NCBI RefSeq assembly: GCF_003072125.1
Contig: NZ_QCYH01000003.1
Coordinates: 317,501 to 381,500 of the forward strand
Origin: Pelagivirga sediminicola
GTDB taxonomy: Bacteria > Pseudomonadota > Alphaproteobacteria > Rhodobacterales > Rhodobacteraceae
DNA length: 64,000 nt
Direction: 5' to 3'
A program made the position numbers and the translations under genes. Shown piece after piece: positions 9,023 to 17,521 of this stretch (positions are counted from its first letter, which is position 1; every line of letters begins with the position of its first letter). Under the pieces are notes generated by a model. The model had not been told where the DNA came from, searched no databases, and was given only the letters and a program-made list of their open reading frames with translations.

Positions 9023-10894
9023 GTGTTTCACGTGAAACATTTTGACTTTGACGTCATCGTTATCGGCGGTGGTCATGCGGGCTGTGAGGCGGCGCATGCC
9101 GCGGCGCGCATGGGGGCCAGCACAGCGCTGGTTACATTGACGCGCGCCAGTATAGGCGTGATGTCGTGCAATCCTGCAATCGGTGGCTTGGGTAAAGGGC
9201 ATCTGGTTCGCGAAGTTGACGCCATGGACGGCGTGATGGGGCGCATCGCGGACGCTGCCGGGATACAGTTTCGCCTTTTGAATCGCCGCAAAGGCCCGGC
9301 TGTCCAGGGGCCCCGCGCGCAGGCGGATCGCCAGATTTACCGCGATTCTATGCGCACGGAGATGGAGAACACGCCTGATCTAACCATTATTGAAGGCGAA
9401 GCGACCGATTTCCTCATGCAGGGATCACGGGTGTGCGGCGTTAAATTGTCCGACGGCACAGAAATCTCGTCGCAATCGGTGGTCCTGACGACGGGGACAT
9501 TCTTGCGCGGCGTCATACATATCGGTGATATGTCGCGCCCTGGCGGTAGAATGGGTGACAAGCCATCTGTGAAGCTCGCCGACCGGATGGATAGTTTTGA
9601 TTTGAACACCGGACGGCTTAAAACGGGCACGCCACCCCGTCTCGACGGTCGCACGATTGATTGGAATGTGCTGGAAAAACAGGCAGGTGATGACGTTCCG
9701 ACGCTTTTTTCATTCCTCTCAGATGGAGTGAAGGCGCGCCAGATCAGTTGCGGGGTCACGCACACGAATGAGCAAACCCATGATATCATTCGTGATAATC
9801 TGTCGAAATCAGCCATGTATGGCGGGCATATCGATGGCGTGGGCCCGCGGTATTGTCCGTCGATAGAAGACAAGATCGTGCGTTTTGCGGATAAGACCTC
9901 TCACCAGATATTCCTGGAGCCCGAAAGTCTTTCAGACAATGCGATTTATCCCAACGGAATATCGACGTCGCTTCCCGAAGAGGTACAGCTGCGATATGTG
10001 CGGTCCATTCGTGGTCTGGAGGCTGCGGAAATACTGCAGCCGGGTTACGCGATCGAGTACGATTACATCGACCCAAGAAGCCTGGATGCCACCCTTAGCG
10101 TGAGAGATGTGCCGGGGCTGTATCTCGCTGGGCAGATCAACGGCACGACCGGCTATGAAGAGGCTGCCGCGCAGGGGCTCGTTGCTGGCTTGAACGCCGC
10201 ACTTTCGGCGAAAGGGCGCGATCCAGAGGTGTTCAGCCGTACCACCAGCTATATCGGCGTTATGGTTGATGATCTGATCACCCGCGGCGTGAGCGAGCCG
10301 TACAGGATGTTCACATCGCGCGCAGAGTTCCGCCTGTCACTCCGTGCGGACAACGCGGATCAACGGCTGACGGGCAGGGCGATCGAGCTTGGATGTGTGG
10401 GCGCCGCAAGGCGGACTGCGTTTATCGGTAAAATGGAAAAGCTCACCTCGGCTCGCTGTCATCTGGAATCTGTCACCTTCACCCCGAAAGATCTGACCAA
10501 GATCGGGCTGACGGTCAACCAGGACGGGACGCGGCGCAGCGGGTTTCAGTTGTTGGCTTTTCCGGACATCACGTTCGAAAAGCTCGTTGAGCTTGACCCA
10601 ACGTTAGCCGATATCGACGAAATCTCGTCCAATCAACTATCCAAAGATGCGCTTTACGCGAATTACATAGCGCGGCAGGAAAAGGATGTCGCGGTAATGC
10701 AGCGCGATGTCGCGCATTCGATTCCTAGCGATTTCGACTATAACGTCTTGGGAGGGTTGTCGAACGAACTCAAGAGCAAATTGAGCCAAGTCAGGCCCGC
10801 CAATCTGGCGCATGCGGCGCGGATAGATGGAATGACCCCGGCCGCGCTGACGCTTTTGCTTACGCGGATCCGGCGTGATGCCGGGGCCCGCTAA
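9023..10894 (+). CDS. mnmG: tRNA uridine-5-carboxymethylaminomethyl modification enzyme MnmG (GidA)
   Basis: 623 residues from GTG 9023. The FAD-binding [10 protein letters not shown] lies near residue 14, the second family signature is [15 protein letters not shown], and [21 protein letters not shown] and the C-terminal tRNA/MnmE-binding helices are present. GTG 9023 overlaps the AGGAG motif (9019-9023). A second in-frame GTG at 9032 has better spacing (8 nt) and would remove only three residues, so the start is uncertain. Homologues in this group often begin MFHVKH, supporting 9023. Unusually, a full parS site is written into the first six codons. Confidence 0.95.
   Translation: MFHVKHFDFDVIVIGGGHAGCEAAHAAARMGASTALVTLTRASIGVMSCNPAIGGLGKGHLVREVDAMDGVMGRIADAAGIQFRLLNRRKGPAVQGPRAQADRQIYRDSMRTEMENTPDLTIIEGEATDFLMQGSRVCGVKLSDGTEISSQSVVLTTGTFLRGVIHIGDMSRPGGRMGDKPSVKLADRMDSFDLNTGRLKTGTPPRLDGRTIDWNVLEKQAGDDVPTLFSFLSDGVKARQISCGVTHTNEQTHDIIRDNLSKSAMYGGHIDGVGPRYCPSIEDKIVRFADKTSHQIFLEPESLSDNAIYPNGISTSLPEEVQLRYVRSIRGLEAAEILQPGYAIEYDYIDPRSLDATLSVRDVPGLYLAGQINGTTGYEEAAAQGLVAGLNAALSAKGRDPEVFSRTTSYIGVMVDDLITRGVSEPYRMFTSRAEFRLSLRADNADQRLTGRAIELGCVGAARRTAFIGKMEKLTSARCHLESVTFTPKDLTKIGLTVNQDGTRRSGFQLLAFPDITFEKLVELDPTLADIDEISSNQLSKDALYANYIARQEKDVAVMQRDVAHSIPSDFDYNVLGGLSNELKSKLSQVRPANLAHAARIDGMTPAALTLLLTRIRRDAGAR
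9024..9039. other. parS: parS centromere site 1, inside the mnmG start
   Basis: A perfect 16-bp palindrome, TGTTTCACGTGAAACA, identical to the conserved ParB-binding parS consensus. It spans codons 1-6 of mnmG (residues FHVKH) and either of its possible GTG start codons. parA and parB lie 2.5-3.3 kb downstream, and the candidate oriC about 3.2 kb upstream. ParB loads here and spreads as a CTP-dependent clamp; binding could also affect mnmG translation or transcription, which is inference. Confidence 0.93.
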
Positions 10895-10895
10895 G

Positions 10896-11504
10896 ATGGC
10901 GAGCCTCTTGGCCAATGTTTCACGTGAAACAATCGAACAGCTACGCGCTTTTGAAACGCTGATTTGCAAGTGGTCGCCGACGATCAATCTCGTTTCCCGC
11001 GCGGATCGCAAAAGCGTTTGGGAGCGTCATATTCTCGACTCCGTCCAGTTGTACGATGCCGCGCCCCGATCGTTTACGCATTGGGTGGATCTGGGATCCG
11101 GAGGAGGGTTTCCTGCGGTTGTAGTCGCAATATTGGCCAATGCGGCCAACGCTCCGCGAAAGATAACAATGGTTGAAAGCGATTCGCGCAAGGCGACGTT
11201 TTTACGAACGGCTCTGCGGGAAATAGGGGTGCCGGGGATTGTCATCAACGAGCGAATAGAAGACATCCCGTCCCTTAGCGCCGATATCATTTCTGCGCGT
11301 GCATTGGCCAGTTTGGATGGCCTTCTGACCTTGGCCCAACCTCATTTAACGCCAACAGGCACATGTTTATTCGCGAAAGGCGCAAAATGGCGCAGCGAGG
11401 TGGAGGAAGCGAAATTGACATGGAAATTTGCGTGCTCCGCGACTAAAAGTGATCTGGATCCAGAAGCCGCTATCCTCAGCATAAAGGAGTTGTCACGTGC
11501 CTGA
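10896..11504 (+). CDS. rsmG: 16S rRNA (guanine-527 N7) methyltransferase RsmG (GidB)
   Basis: 202 residues from the ATG at 10896, one base after the mnmG stop. An upstream in-frame start at 10875 would overlap mnmG, and no strong RBS favours it. The SAM-binding motif VDLGSGGGFPAVV is near residue 65, followed by MVESDSRKATFLRTALRE and the SARALASLDGLL segment. It methylates G527 of 16S rRNA; loss gives low-level streptomycin resistance in other species. Residues 7-12 (NVSRET) are encoded by a parS site. The stop overlaps the parA start by 8 nt. Confidence 0.93.
   Translation: MASLLANVSRETIEQLRAFETLICKWSPTINLVSRADRKSVWERHILDSVQLYDAAPRSFTHWVDLGSGGGFPAVVVAILANAANAPRKITMVESDSRKATFLRTALREIGVPGIVINERIEDIPSLSADIISARALASLDGLLTLAQPHLTPTGTCLFAKGAKWRSEVEEAKLTWKFACSATKSDLDPEAAILSIKELSRA
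10916..10931. other. parS: parS centromere site 2, inside rsmG
   Basis: A second perfect TGTTTCACGTGAAACA, 1.9 kb from the first. It lies within codons 7-12 of rsmG in a different reading phase from the mnmG copy, encoding NVSRET rather than FHVKH. Two identical palindromes kept in two frames show selection on the DNA itself. Confidence 0.93.
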
Positions 11505-12306
11505 TCCTTCGCGCCCGACCGGGCCGCGCATCATCGCAGTTGCCAACCAGAAAGGCGGCGTCGGCAAGACGACCACGACGATCAATCTGGGCGCCGCTCT
11601 GGCGGAAATCGGAAAGAGGGTGTTGATCGTTGATCTGGACCCACAAGGCAACGCATCGACCGGGCTGGGCATCGACGTCGATGACCGGGAGTTCACGACA
11701 TACGAACTGCTGCTCGAAGATATCGACTTGGGCCAGGTCATTCAGCCGACGAAGTCTGAAAACCTTGTGATCATTCCGGCAACGGTTGATCTGAGCTCGG
11801 CCGATATCGAGCTGATATCTAACGAAAAACGGAGCTCTTTGCTGCATGACGCCCTTCGTCAGACGGCGATGGATCGCTACGATCTTGACTATGTGCTGAT
11901 TGATTGCCCTCCGTCGCTGAATCTGTTGACGGTCAACGCGATGGTGGCCGCGCACTCCGTTCTGGTCCCGCTTCAAAGCGAGTTTTTTGCTCTTGAGGGG
12001 CTGTCGCAATTAATGCTGACGATTCGTGAGGTGCGGCAATCCGCAAACCCCAATTTGCGGATCGAGGGCGTTGTTCTGACGATGTTCGATGCCCGAAACA
12101 ACCTGTCGGGCCAGGTCGAGAAGGACGCACGCGACAATCTGGGTGATCTGGTGTTCCAGACGCTGATCCCGCGGAATGTCCGGCTGAGCGAAGCGCCCTC
12201 GTACTCGATGTCGGTGCTGGACTATGATCCGCAGTCACGGGGTGCGGACGCTTATCGCGCGTTGGCGCGTGAATTGATGAAGAACAACGCGCCGGTCGCG
12301 GCATGA
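11497..12306 (+). CDS. parA: Chromosome-partitioning ATPase ParA
   Basis: 269 residues from a GTG start with AAAGGAGTTGTCAC upstream. The deviant Walker A NQKGGVGKTTTTINLG begins near residue 17 and contains the signature Lys. Walker A' is VLIVDLDPQGNASTGLG and Walker B is YVLIDCPPSLNLLTVNA. The short N-terminus without a helix-turn-helix marks it as chromosomal (Soj type), not a plasmid ParA with an autoregulatory DNA-binding domain. It forms ATP-dependent gradients on the nucleoid that move ParB-parS complexes. It overlaps the rsmG end by 8 nt and lies 16 nt upstream of parB. Confidence 0.96.
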   Translation: MPDPSRPTGPRIIAVANQKGGVGKTTTTINLGAALAEIGKRVLIVDLDPQGNASTGLGIDVDDREFTTYELLLEDIDLGQVIQPTKSENLVIIPATVDLSSADIELISNEKRSSLLHDALRQTAMDRYDLDYVLIDCPPSLNLLTVNAMVAAHSVLVPLQSEFFALEGLSQLMLTIREVRQSANPNLRIEGVVLTMFDARNNLSGQVEKDARDNLGDLVFQTLIPRNVRLSEAPSYSMSVLDYDPQSRGADAYRALARELMKNNAPVAA

Positions 12307-12322
12307 TCGAAGGAATGAATTA

Positions 12323-13222
12323 ATGGCTGATAAATCGCAACGGCAGCGCGGCTTGGGGCGCGGTTTGTCCGCCTTGATGGCTGACGTCAATGATCGCGGT
12401 CCTGCGGGAGAAACAGCGCCCCGGCAGCCCGACATGATGGTGCCGATCGAGCGTGTTGCCGCAAACCCGGATCAGCCGCGCAGACGGTTCGACGCGGAGC
12501 TACTCAACGATCTTGCCGCGTCGATTCGGGAGAAAGGCATCATTCAGCCGCTGATCGTGCGTGCAAAAGGCGACGGGTATGAGATTGTCGCCGGAGAAAG
12601 GCGGTGGCGCGCCGCGCAGCAGGCTAATTTGCATGAGATCCCCGTCATCATCCGCGACTTTGACGATACCGAGGTTCTGGAAATTGCAATCATCGAGAAT
12701 ATCCAGCGCGCCGATCTGAACCCGGTGGAGGAAGCGGCCGGTTACGTTCAGCTTATGAACAGGTTCGGCCATACGCAGGAAAAACTGGCGGAAGCGCTGG
12801 GGAAAAGCCGCAGCCATATCGCCAATACGATGCGGTTGATGCAGCTGCCCGAGATCGTGCAAAACTTCGTGACGGAGGGCAAGCTGTCCGCGGGGCATGC
12901 GCGCACGCTGATCACGGCTCCGGATCCGGTGGCCTTGGCCAAGAAGGTGATCGCAGGCGATTTGTCGGTGCGTGATACCGAAAAATTGGTGCGCAAGGCC
13001 GCCGCGCCGGAGCAGCCAGGCGGCGGTATGACCAAGCGCGCGGGCAAGGCGGATAGGAAGACCGCCGATACAAGAGCGCTGGAGCATGATCTGTCCGCGA
13101 ATCTGGGGATGAAGGTGTCCGTTGACCACCGGGACGGCAGCGAGAATGGCGCGATCACGATCAGCTACAAGACATTGGATGAGCTGGACGAATTGTGCCG
13201 CATCCTGTCGATGGGCAAGTGA
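12323..13222 (+). CDS. parB: Chromosome-partitioning protein ParB (CTPase, parS-binding)
   Basis: 299 residues. The N-terminal GLGRGLSALMAD segment is the ParA-interacting peptide with its Arg. The CTP-binding core has NPDQPRRRFD, IIQPLIVRAK and GERRWRAAQQA, followed by IENIQRADLNPVEEA. The central HTH TQEKLAEALGKSRSHIANTMRLM reads parS, and the C-terminal dimerisation region ends SYKTLDELDELCRIL. Two matching parS sites lie upstream in mnmG and rsmG. GAAGGA precedes the start. Confidence 0.96.
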   Translation: MADKSQRQRGLGRGLSALMADVNDRGPAGETAPRQPDMMVPIERVAANPDQPRRRFDAELLNDLAASIREKGIIQPLIVRAKGDGYEIVAGERRWRAAQQANLHEIPVIIRDFDDTEVLEIAIIENIQRADLNPVEEAAGYVQLMNRFGHTQEKLAEALGKSRSHIANTMRLMQLPEIVQNFVTEGKLSAGHARTLITAPDPVALAKKVIAGDLSVRDTEKLVRKAAAPEQPGGGMTKRAGKADRKTADTRALEHDLSANLGMKVSVDHRDGSENGAITISYKTLDELDELCRILSMGK

Positions 13223-13225
13223 GGG

Positions 13226-14383
13226 TCACTCGGGCAGAAGCTCGGCAATGACGGCGTTCAGGACCATTCGGCCTTTGGAGGTTGTGCGAAGCGTAGCGCC
13301 GTCAGTCTGAATCATACCAAGATCCGTGAGATGCGTGATCGTATCGGGGTTGAGCGGGGCGCCAGCCAGGTCGCGATAGCGCTGCAGGTCGATCCCGTCC
13401 GATATCCTTAGACCCATCATCAGGTATTCGCCGGCTTGGCATGTACCAGATATGGCGTTTCGCGGCTTCTCCGTGGCTTGGCTCGCGCTGCTGCCAAGCC
13501 ACTTTGCAGGGCTTGAATACGCCTCGGTCGCCCAGCGGGTGCCGTCCAGCGTCAGCCGCCCATGTGCGCCGGGGCCGATGCCGATATAGTCGCCGTGACG
13601 CCAGTAAATCAGGTTGTGCCGCGATTCCGCGCCGGGCCGGGCGTGGTTGGACACCTCATAGGCAGGCATGCCAGCCGCATCGCAAAGCTCCTGCGTCGCC
13701 TCATACATATCGACGGCCAGATCATCGGCGGGAAGGCCGCGCAACCCTCCGGCAGCGAAGCGGGCGCCGAAGGCGGTTTCCGGCTCGATCGTCAGTTGAT
13801 AAAGCGACAGGTGATCGACCGCCATCGACAGCGCCTCGGAAAGCTCGGCGCGCCAGGCGGCCAGCGTCTGATCCTGCCGGGCATAGATCAAGTCAAAGCT
13901 GACACGGTCAAAATGCGCGCGCGCAACGTCGAAGGCGGCGCGCGCTTCGGCAACTGAATGGATGCGGCCAAGACGGCGCAAATCGGTGTCGTTCAACGCC
14001 TGAATGCCCATGGAGATCCTGTTCACGCCCGCGGCGGCGTAGCCCGCAAACCGGCCCGCCTCGACCGATCCGGGATTTGCCTCCAGCGTGATCTCCAGAT
14101 CATTCGCCAAGGTCCAGTGCTGGCGAACGCGGTCCAGGATCGCGTGGACAGTCTCGGGCGGCATCAAGCTGGGCGTTCCGCCGCCGAAAAAGACCGAGTT
14201 CAGCATCCGCTTGCCGGTCGGCTCGGCATAGCGGTCAAGCTCTCGCAGGAAGGCGGCGCGCCAGGCTTCCTGATCGATGTTGTTCGAGACATGACTGTTG
14301 AAGTCGCAATACGGGCATTTTGCCGCGCAAAATGGCCAATGGATATAGAGGCCGAAGCCTCCGAGGCGCCAATCTTCAGTCAA
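13226..14383 (-). CDS. hemW: Radical SAM protein HemW (haem chaperone family)
   Basis: 385 residues. The 4Fe-4S Cys triad is CxxxCxxC at C19, C23 and C26 (CAAKCPYC), followed by the SAM-binding FFGGGTPSLM and later the LYQLTIEPETAF and GIGPGAHGR segments typical of HemW. Older annotation calls these oxygen-independent coproporphyrinogen oxidase-like; HemN-specific features are not visible, so HemW is preferred. It binds haem and is thought to insert it into respiratory enzymes. Its start overlaps the rdgB end by 8 nt in the rph-rdgB-hemW operon, and its end lies 3 nt from convergent parB. Confidence 0.9.
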   Translation of the reverse strand: MTEDWRLGGFGLYIHWPFCAAKCPYCDFNSHVSNNIDQEAWRAAFLRELDRYAEPTGKRMLNSVFFGGGTPSLMPPETVHAILDRVRQHWTLANDLEITLEANPGSVEAGRFAGYAAAGVNRISMGIQALNDTDLRRLGRIHSVAEARAAFDVARAHFDRVSFDLIYARQDQTLAAWRAELSEALSMAVDHLSLYQLTIEPETAFGARFAAGGLRGLPADDLAVDMYEATQELCDAAGMPAYEVSNHARPGAESRHNLIYWRHGDYIGIGPGAHGRLTLDGTRWATEAYSSPAKWLGSSASQATEKPRNAISGTCQAGEYLMMGLRISDGIDLQRYRDLAGAPLNPDTITHLTDLGMIQTDGATLRTTSKGRMVLNAVIAELLPE

Positions 14384-14976
14384 AGCAACCCTTTACAAGT
14401 TTGGCAAAGGCATCGGCGCGGTGGCTGATGCCATTTTTCATCTCGGCGCTCATCTCGCCGAAGGTGATGTCGTGGCCGTCGGGCTGGAATATCGGATCAT
14501 AGCCGTGACCGTTATCGCCACGCATCGGCCAGACGATCTGGCCCTCGGCGGTGCCGGGAAACACCTCGTCATGCCCGTCGGGCCAGGCCAGCACCAGGGT
14601 GCAGCAGAACCGGGCCCGCCATGGGCGCGGCGCGTTCCGGGCGACCAGTTTGTCATGCGCCTTGGTCATGGCCATCACGAAGTTCCGACCATTCGGGGCT
14701 TCGGCCCAATCGGCGGTATAGACACCGGGCGCGCCGTTCAGGGCGTCAATCTCGATGCCGGAATCGTCCGAAAGGGCAGGCAGCCCCGTCGCCTTGGCGG
14801 CGGCGTGCGCCTTGATCCGTGCGTTCCCGGCGAAGGTGGTCTCGGTCTCATCCGGCTCCGGCAGGTTTCGCGCTGCGGCACCTACGACGCGAATGCCGTA
14901 AGGCCGCAGCAAGTCGGCGATTTCTGCCAGTTTGCCGCTGTTATGCGTGGCCACCAGCAGCGTATCACCGGAGAAC

Positions 14977-14984
<8 letters not shown>
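14376..14984 (-). CDS. rdgB: RdgB/HAM1 XTP/dITP pyrophosphatase
   Basis: 202 residues from the ATG at 14984 ([18 protein letters not shown]). The upstream extension only runs back through rph. The nucleotide-binding THNSGK, the catalytic [23 protein letters not shown] segment, and the C-terminal [10 protein letters not shown] and SHRADAF motifs are all present. It removes dITP and XTP from nucleotide pools. It overlaps rph by 8 nt and hemW by 8 nt, so the operon is probably translated by coupled reinitiation. Confidence 0.95.
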
Positions 14985-15693
<709 letters not shown>

Positions 15694-15811
15694 GGCTGGC
15701 TCCTTTTTGCAGCGTTGACGCGGCAATACAGGGGCGCATGCTGTCATGGCAACCCCGATTGACCTATGACCGCACGGAGCCTTTAATGCCCTGATAGGCA
15801 AGGAACCCGAC

Positions 15812-16876
15812 ATGAGTGATGGCAGAAAGCTTCTGGAGGAGATGAACGACCGCTCGCGCGAGGTGTTTCGCCGCGTGGTCGAGGGGTATCTGCTGACCGG
15901 CGCGCCCGTCGGATCGCGCAACCTGACCCGCGACATGAGCGAAAAGGTCAGCGCCGCGACGATCCGTAATGTGATGCAAGACCTTGAATATATGGGGCTT
16001 CTGGACAGCCCCCATGTCAGCGCCGGGCGGGTGCCGACGCAAAGCGGGCTGCGCATGTTCGTCGATGGCCTGCTGGAGGTCGGTGATCTTCAGGCGGCGG
16101 ACCGCGAGATGATGGACAGCACGATGTCGTCCAATTCGCAGGACGTCGCCGGCGCGCTGGACCGGATCGGACAGACCTTGTCGGGCGTCACGCAGGGCGC
16201 CTCGCTGGTTCTGGCGCCGAAACATGAGGCGCCGATCAAGCATATCGAGTTTGTCAGTCTGGGCCATGACCGCGCGCTTGTGGTTCTGGTGTTTGCAGAT
16301 GGGCATGTGGAGAACCGGATATTCAACCCGCCGCCCGGCCAGACGCCCAGCTCGATGCGGGAGGCGGCGAATTTTCTGAATGCGCTGATCGAGGGCCGCA
16401 CGCTGAGCGAAGTGCAATCGGTCATCGCGCGCCATATAAGCGAACGCAGGCAGGAGATTGACCAGCTGGCGCGCGCGATGGTCGAAAGCGGTCTGGCCGT
16501 CTGGTCCGGCGAGGGCGAGGGGCCCGAGCGGCTGATCGTGCGCGGGCGCGCGAACCTTTTGAACGCGGGGGCGGAGGAGGGCGATCTTGACCGCATCCGC
16601 ACACTGTTCGACGATCTGGAGCGCAAGCGCGACATCGCCAATTTCCTTGAGCTGGCCGACGAAGGCGAGGGCGTTCGCATCTTTATCGGGTCCGAGAACA
16701 AACTTTTCTCACTTTCGGGTTCCTCTTTGGTCGTCTCTCCATATATGAACGCAGACCGGAAGATCGTCGGCGCCGTGGGGGTCATCGGACCCACGCGGCT
16801 TAATTATGGGCGCATCGTTCCGATCGTGAATTATACGGCGCAGCTCGTGGGCAAGCTGATCGCCGATAGAAGTTGA
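15812..16876 (+). CDS. hrcA: Heat-inducible transcription repressor HrcA
   Basis: 354 residues. The N-terminal winged helix contains [18 protein letters not shown] and [29 protein letters not shown] (residues about 20-75). A GAF-like core and the C-terminal FIGSEN region with [18 protein letters not shown] follow, as in all HrcA proteins. HrcA binds CIRCE elements to repress groESL. No CIRCE inverted repeat (TTAGCACTC/GAGTGCTAA) was seen next to this gene, so its target operon lies elsewhere. grpE follows after 11 nt, so the two are co-transcribed. Confidence 0.94.
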   Translation: MSDGRKLLEEMNDRSREVFRRVVEGYLLTGAPVGSRNLTRDMSEKVSAATIRNVMQDLEYMGLLDSPHVSAGRVPTQSGLRMFVDGLLEVGDLQAADREMMDSTMSSNSQDVAGALDRIGQTLSGVTQGASLVLAPKHEAPIKHIEFVSLGHDRALVVLVFADGHVENRIFNPPPGQTPSSMREAANFLNALIEGRTLSEVQSVIARHISERRQEIDQLARAMVESGLAVWSGEGEGPERLIVRGRANLLNAGAEEGDLDRIRTLFDDLERKRDIANFLELADEGEGVRIFIGSENKLFSLSGSSLVVSPYMNADRKIVGAVGVIGPTRLNYGRIVPIVNYTAQLVGKLIADRS

Positions 16877-16887
16877 AGGGCTAGAAC

Positions 16888-17448
16888 ATGGCAGAGCGTA
16901 ACCAAGACGAATTCCTCGACGATATCGAACAGGCCGAGGCCGAGACCTATCGCGAGGACGAGATCGAGATTTCGGACGAAGCCGCCGAGCTGGACACCGT
17001 GCGCGCCGAGCGTGATGCGTTTCAGGACAAGTTCATGCGCGCCTTGGCTGATGCCGAAAACGCCCGCAAGCGGGCCGAACGGGACCGCCGCGAGGCCGAA
17101 AATTATGGCGGGTCCAAGCTGGCCCGCGATCTGTTGCCGGTCTATGACAACATGAAGCGCGCGATCGAATCCATCGCCGAAGATCAGCGCGAAGCGTCCG
17201 CCGGACTGATCGAAGGCATCGAGCTGACGATGCGCGAGCTGATCAGCGTCTTTGCCAAGCACGGCGTTCGCGTCGTCTCGCCGCAGGTGGGTGACAAGTT
17301 CGACCCCCAGGTTCACGAAGCCATGTTCGAGGCGCCGCTCCCGGGCACCAAGGCGGGCGAGATCATTCAGGTTTCGGCCGAAGGTTTCATGCTGCACGAC
17401 CGTATTCTGCGCCCGGCGCAGGTGGGCGTGTCCTCCATGCAGGGCTGA
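16888..17448 (+). CDS. grpE: GrpE nucleotide-exchange factor for DnaK
   Basis: 186 residues. An acidic N-terminus (about 1-35) leads into the long dimerising coiled coil (about 40-95, with MRALADAENARKRAERDRREA). The C-terminal beta domain includes VSPQVGDKFDPQVHEAMFE and AEGFMLHDRILRPAQVGVS. It releases ADP from DnaK. AAGGG precedes the start in the 11-nt gap after hrcA, and a hairpin terminator follows the stop. Confidence 0.95.
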   Translation: MAERNQDEFLDDIEQAEAETYREDEIEISDEAAELDTVRAERDAFQDKFMRALADAENARKRAERDRREAENYGGSKLARDLLPVYDNMKRAIESIAEDQREASAGLIEGIELTMRELISVFAKHGVRVVSPQVGDKFDPQVHEAMFEAPLPGTKAGEIIQVSAEGFMLHDRILRPAQVGVSSMQG

Positions 17449-17463
17449 CCGCGCTGATCCCAG

Positions 17464-17497
17464 ATGGCCGCTGCCTTTCGGGGCGCGGCCATTTTCC
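17464..17497 (+). terminator. Hairpin terminator after grpE
   Basis: ATGGCCGC (17464-17471) pairs with GCGGCCAT (17485-17492), with a 13-nt loop, followed by TTTCCC. It lies between the grpE stop and the convergent mutS end. The short T-run makes efficiency uncertain. Confidence 0.6.
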
Positions 17498-17521
17498 CTG
17501 CGCAATCGGTCCCCGCGCCGC

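Noticed and set aside
15694..15811. CIRCE element near hrcA
   Set aside because: No TTAGCACTC or GAGTGCTAA arms found in the hrcA upstream region.
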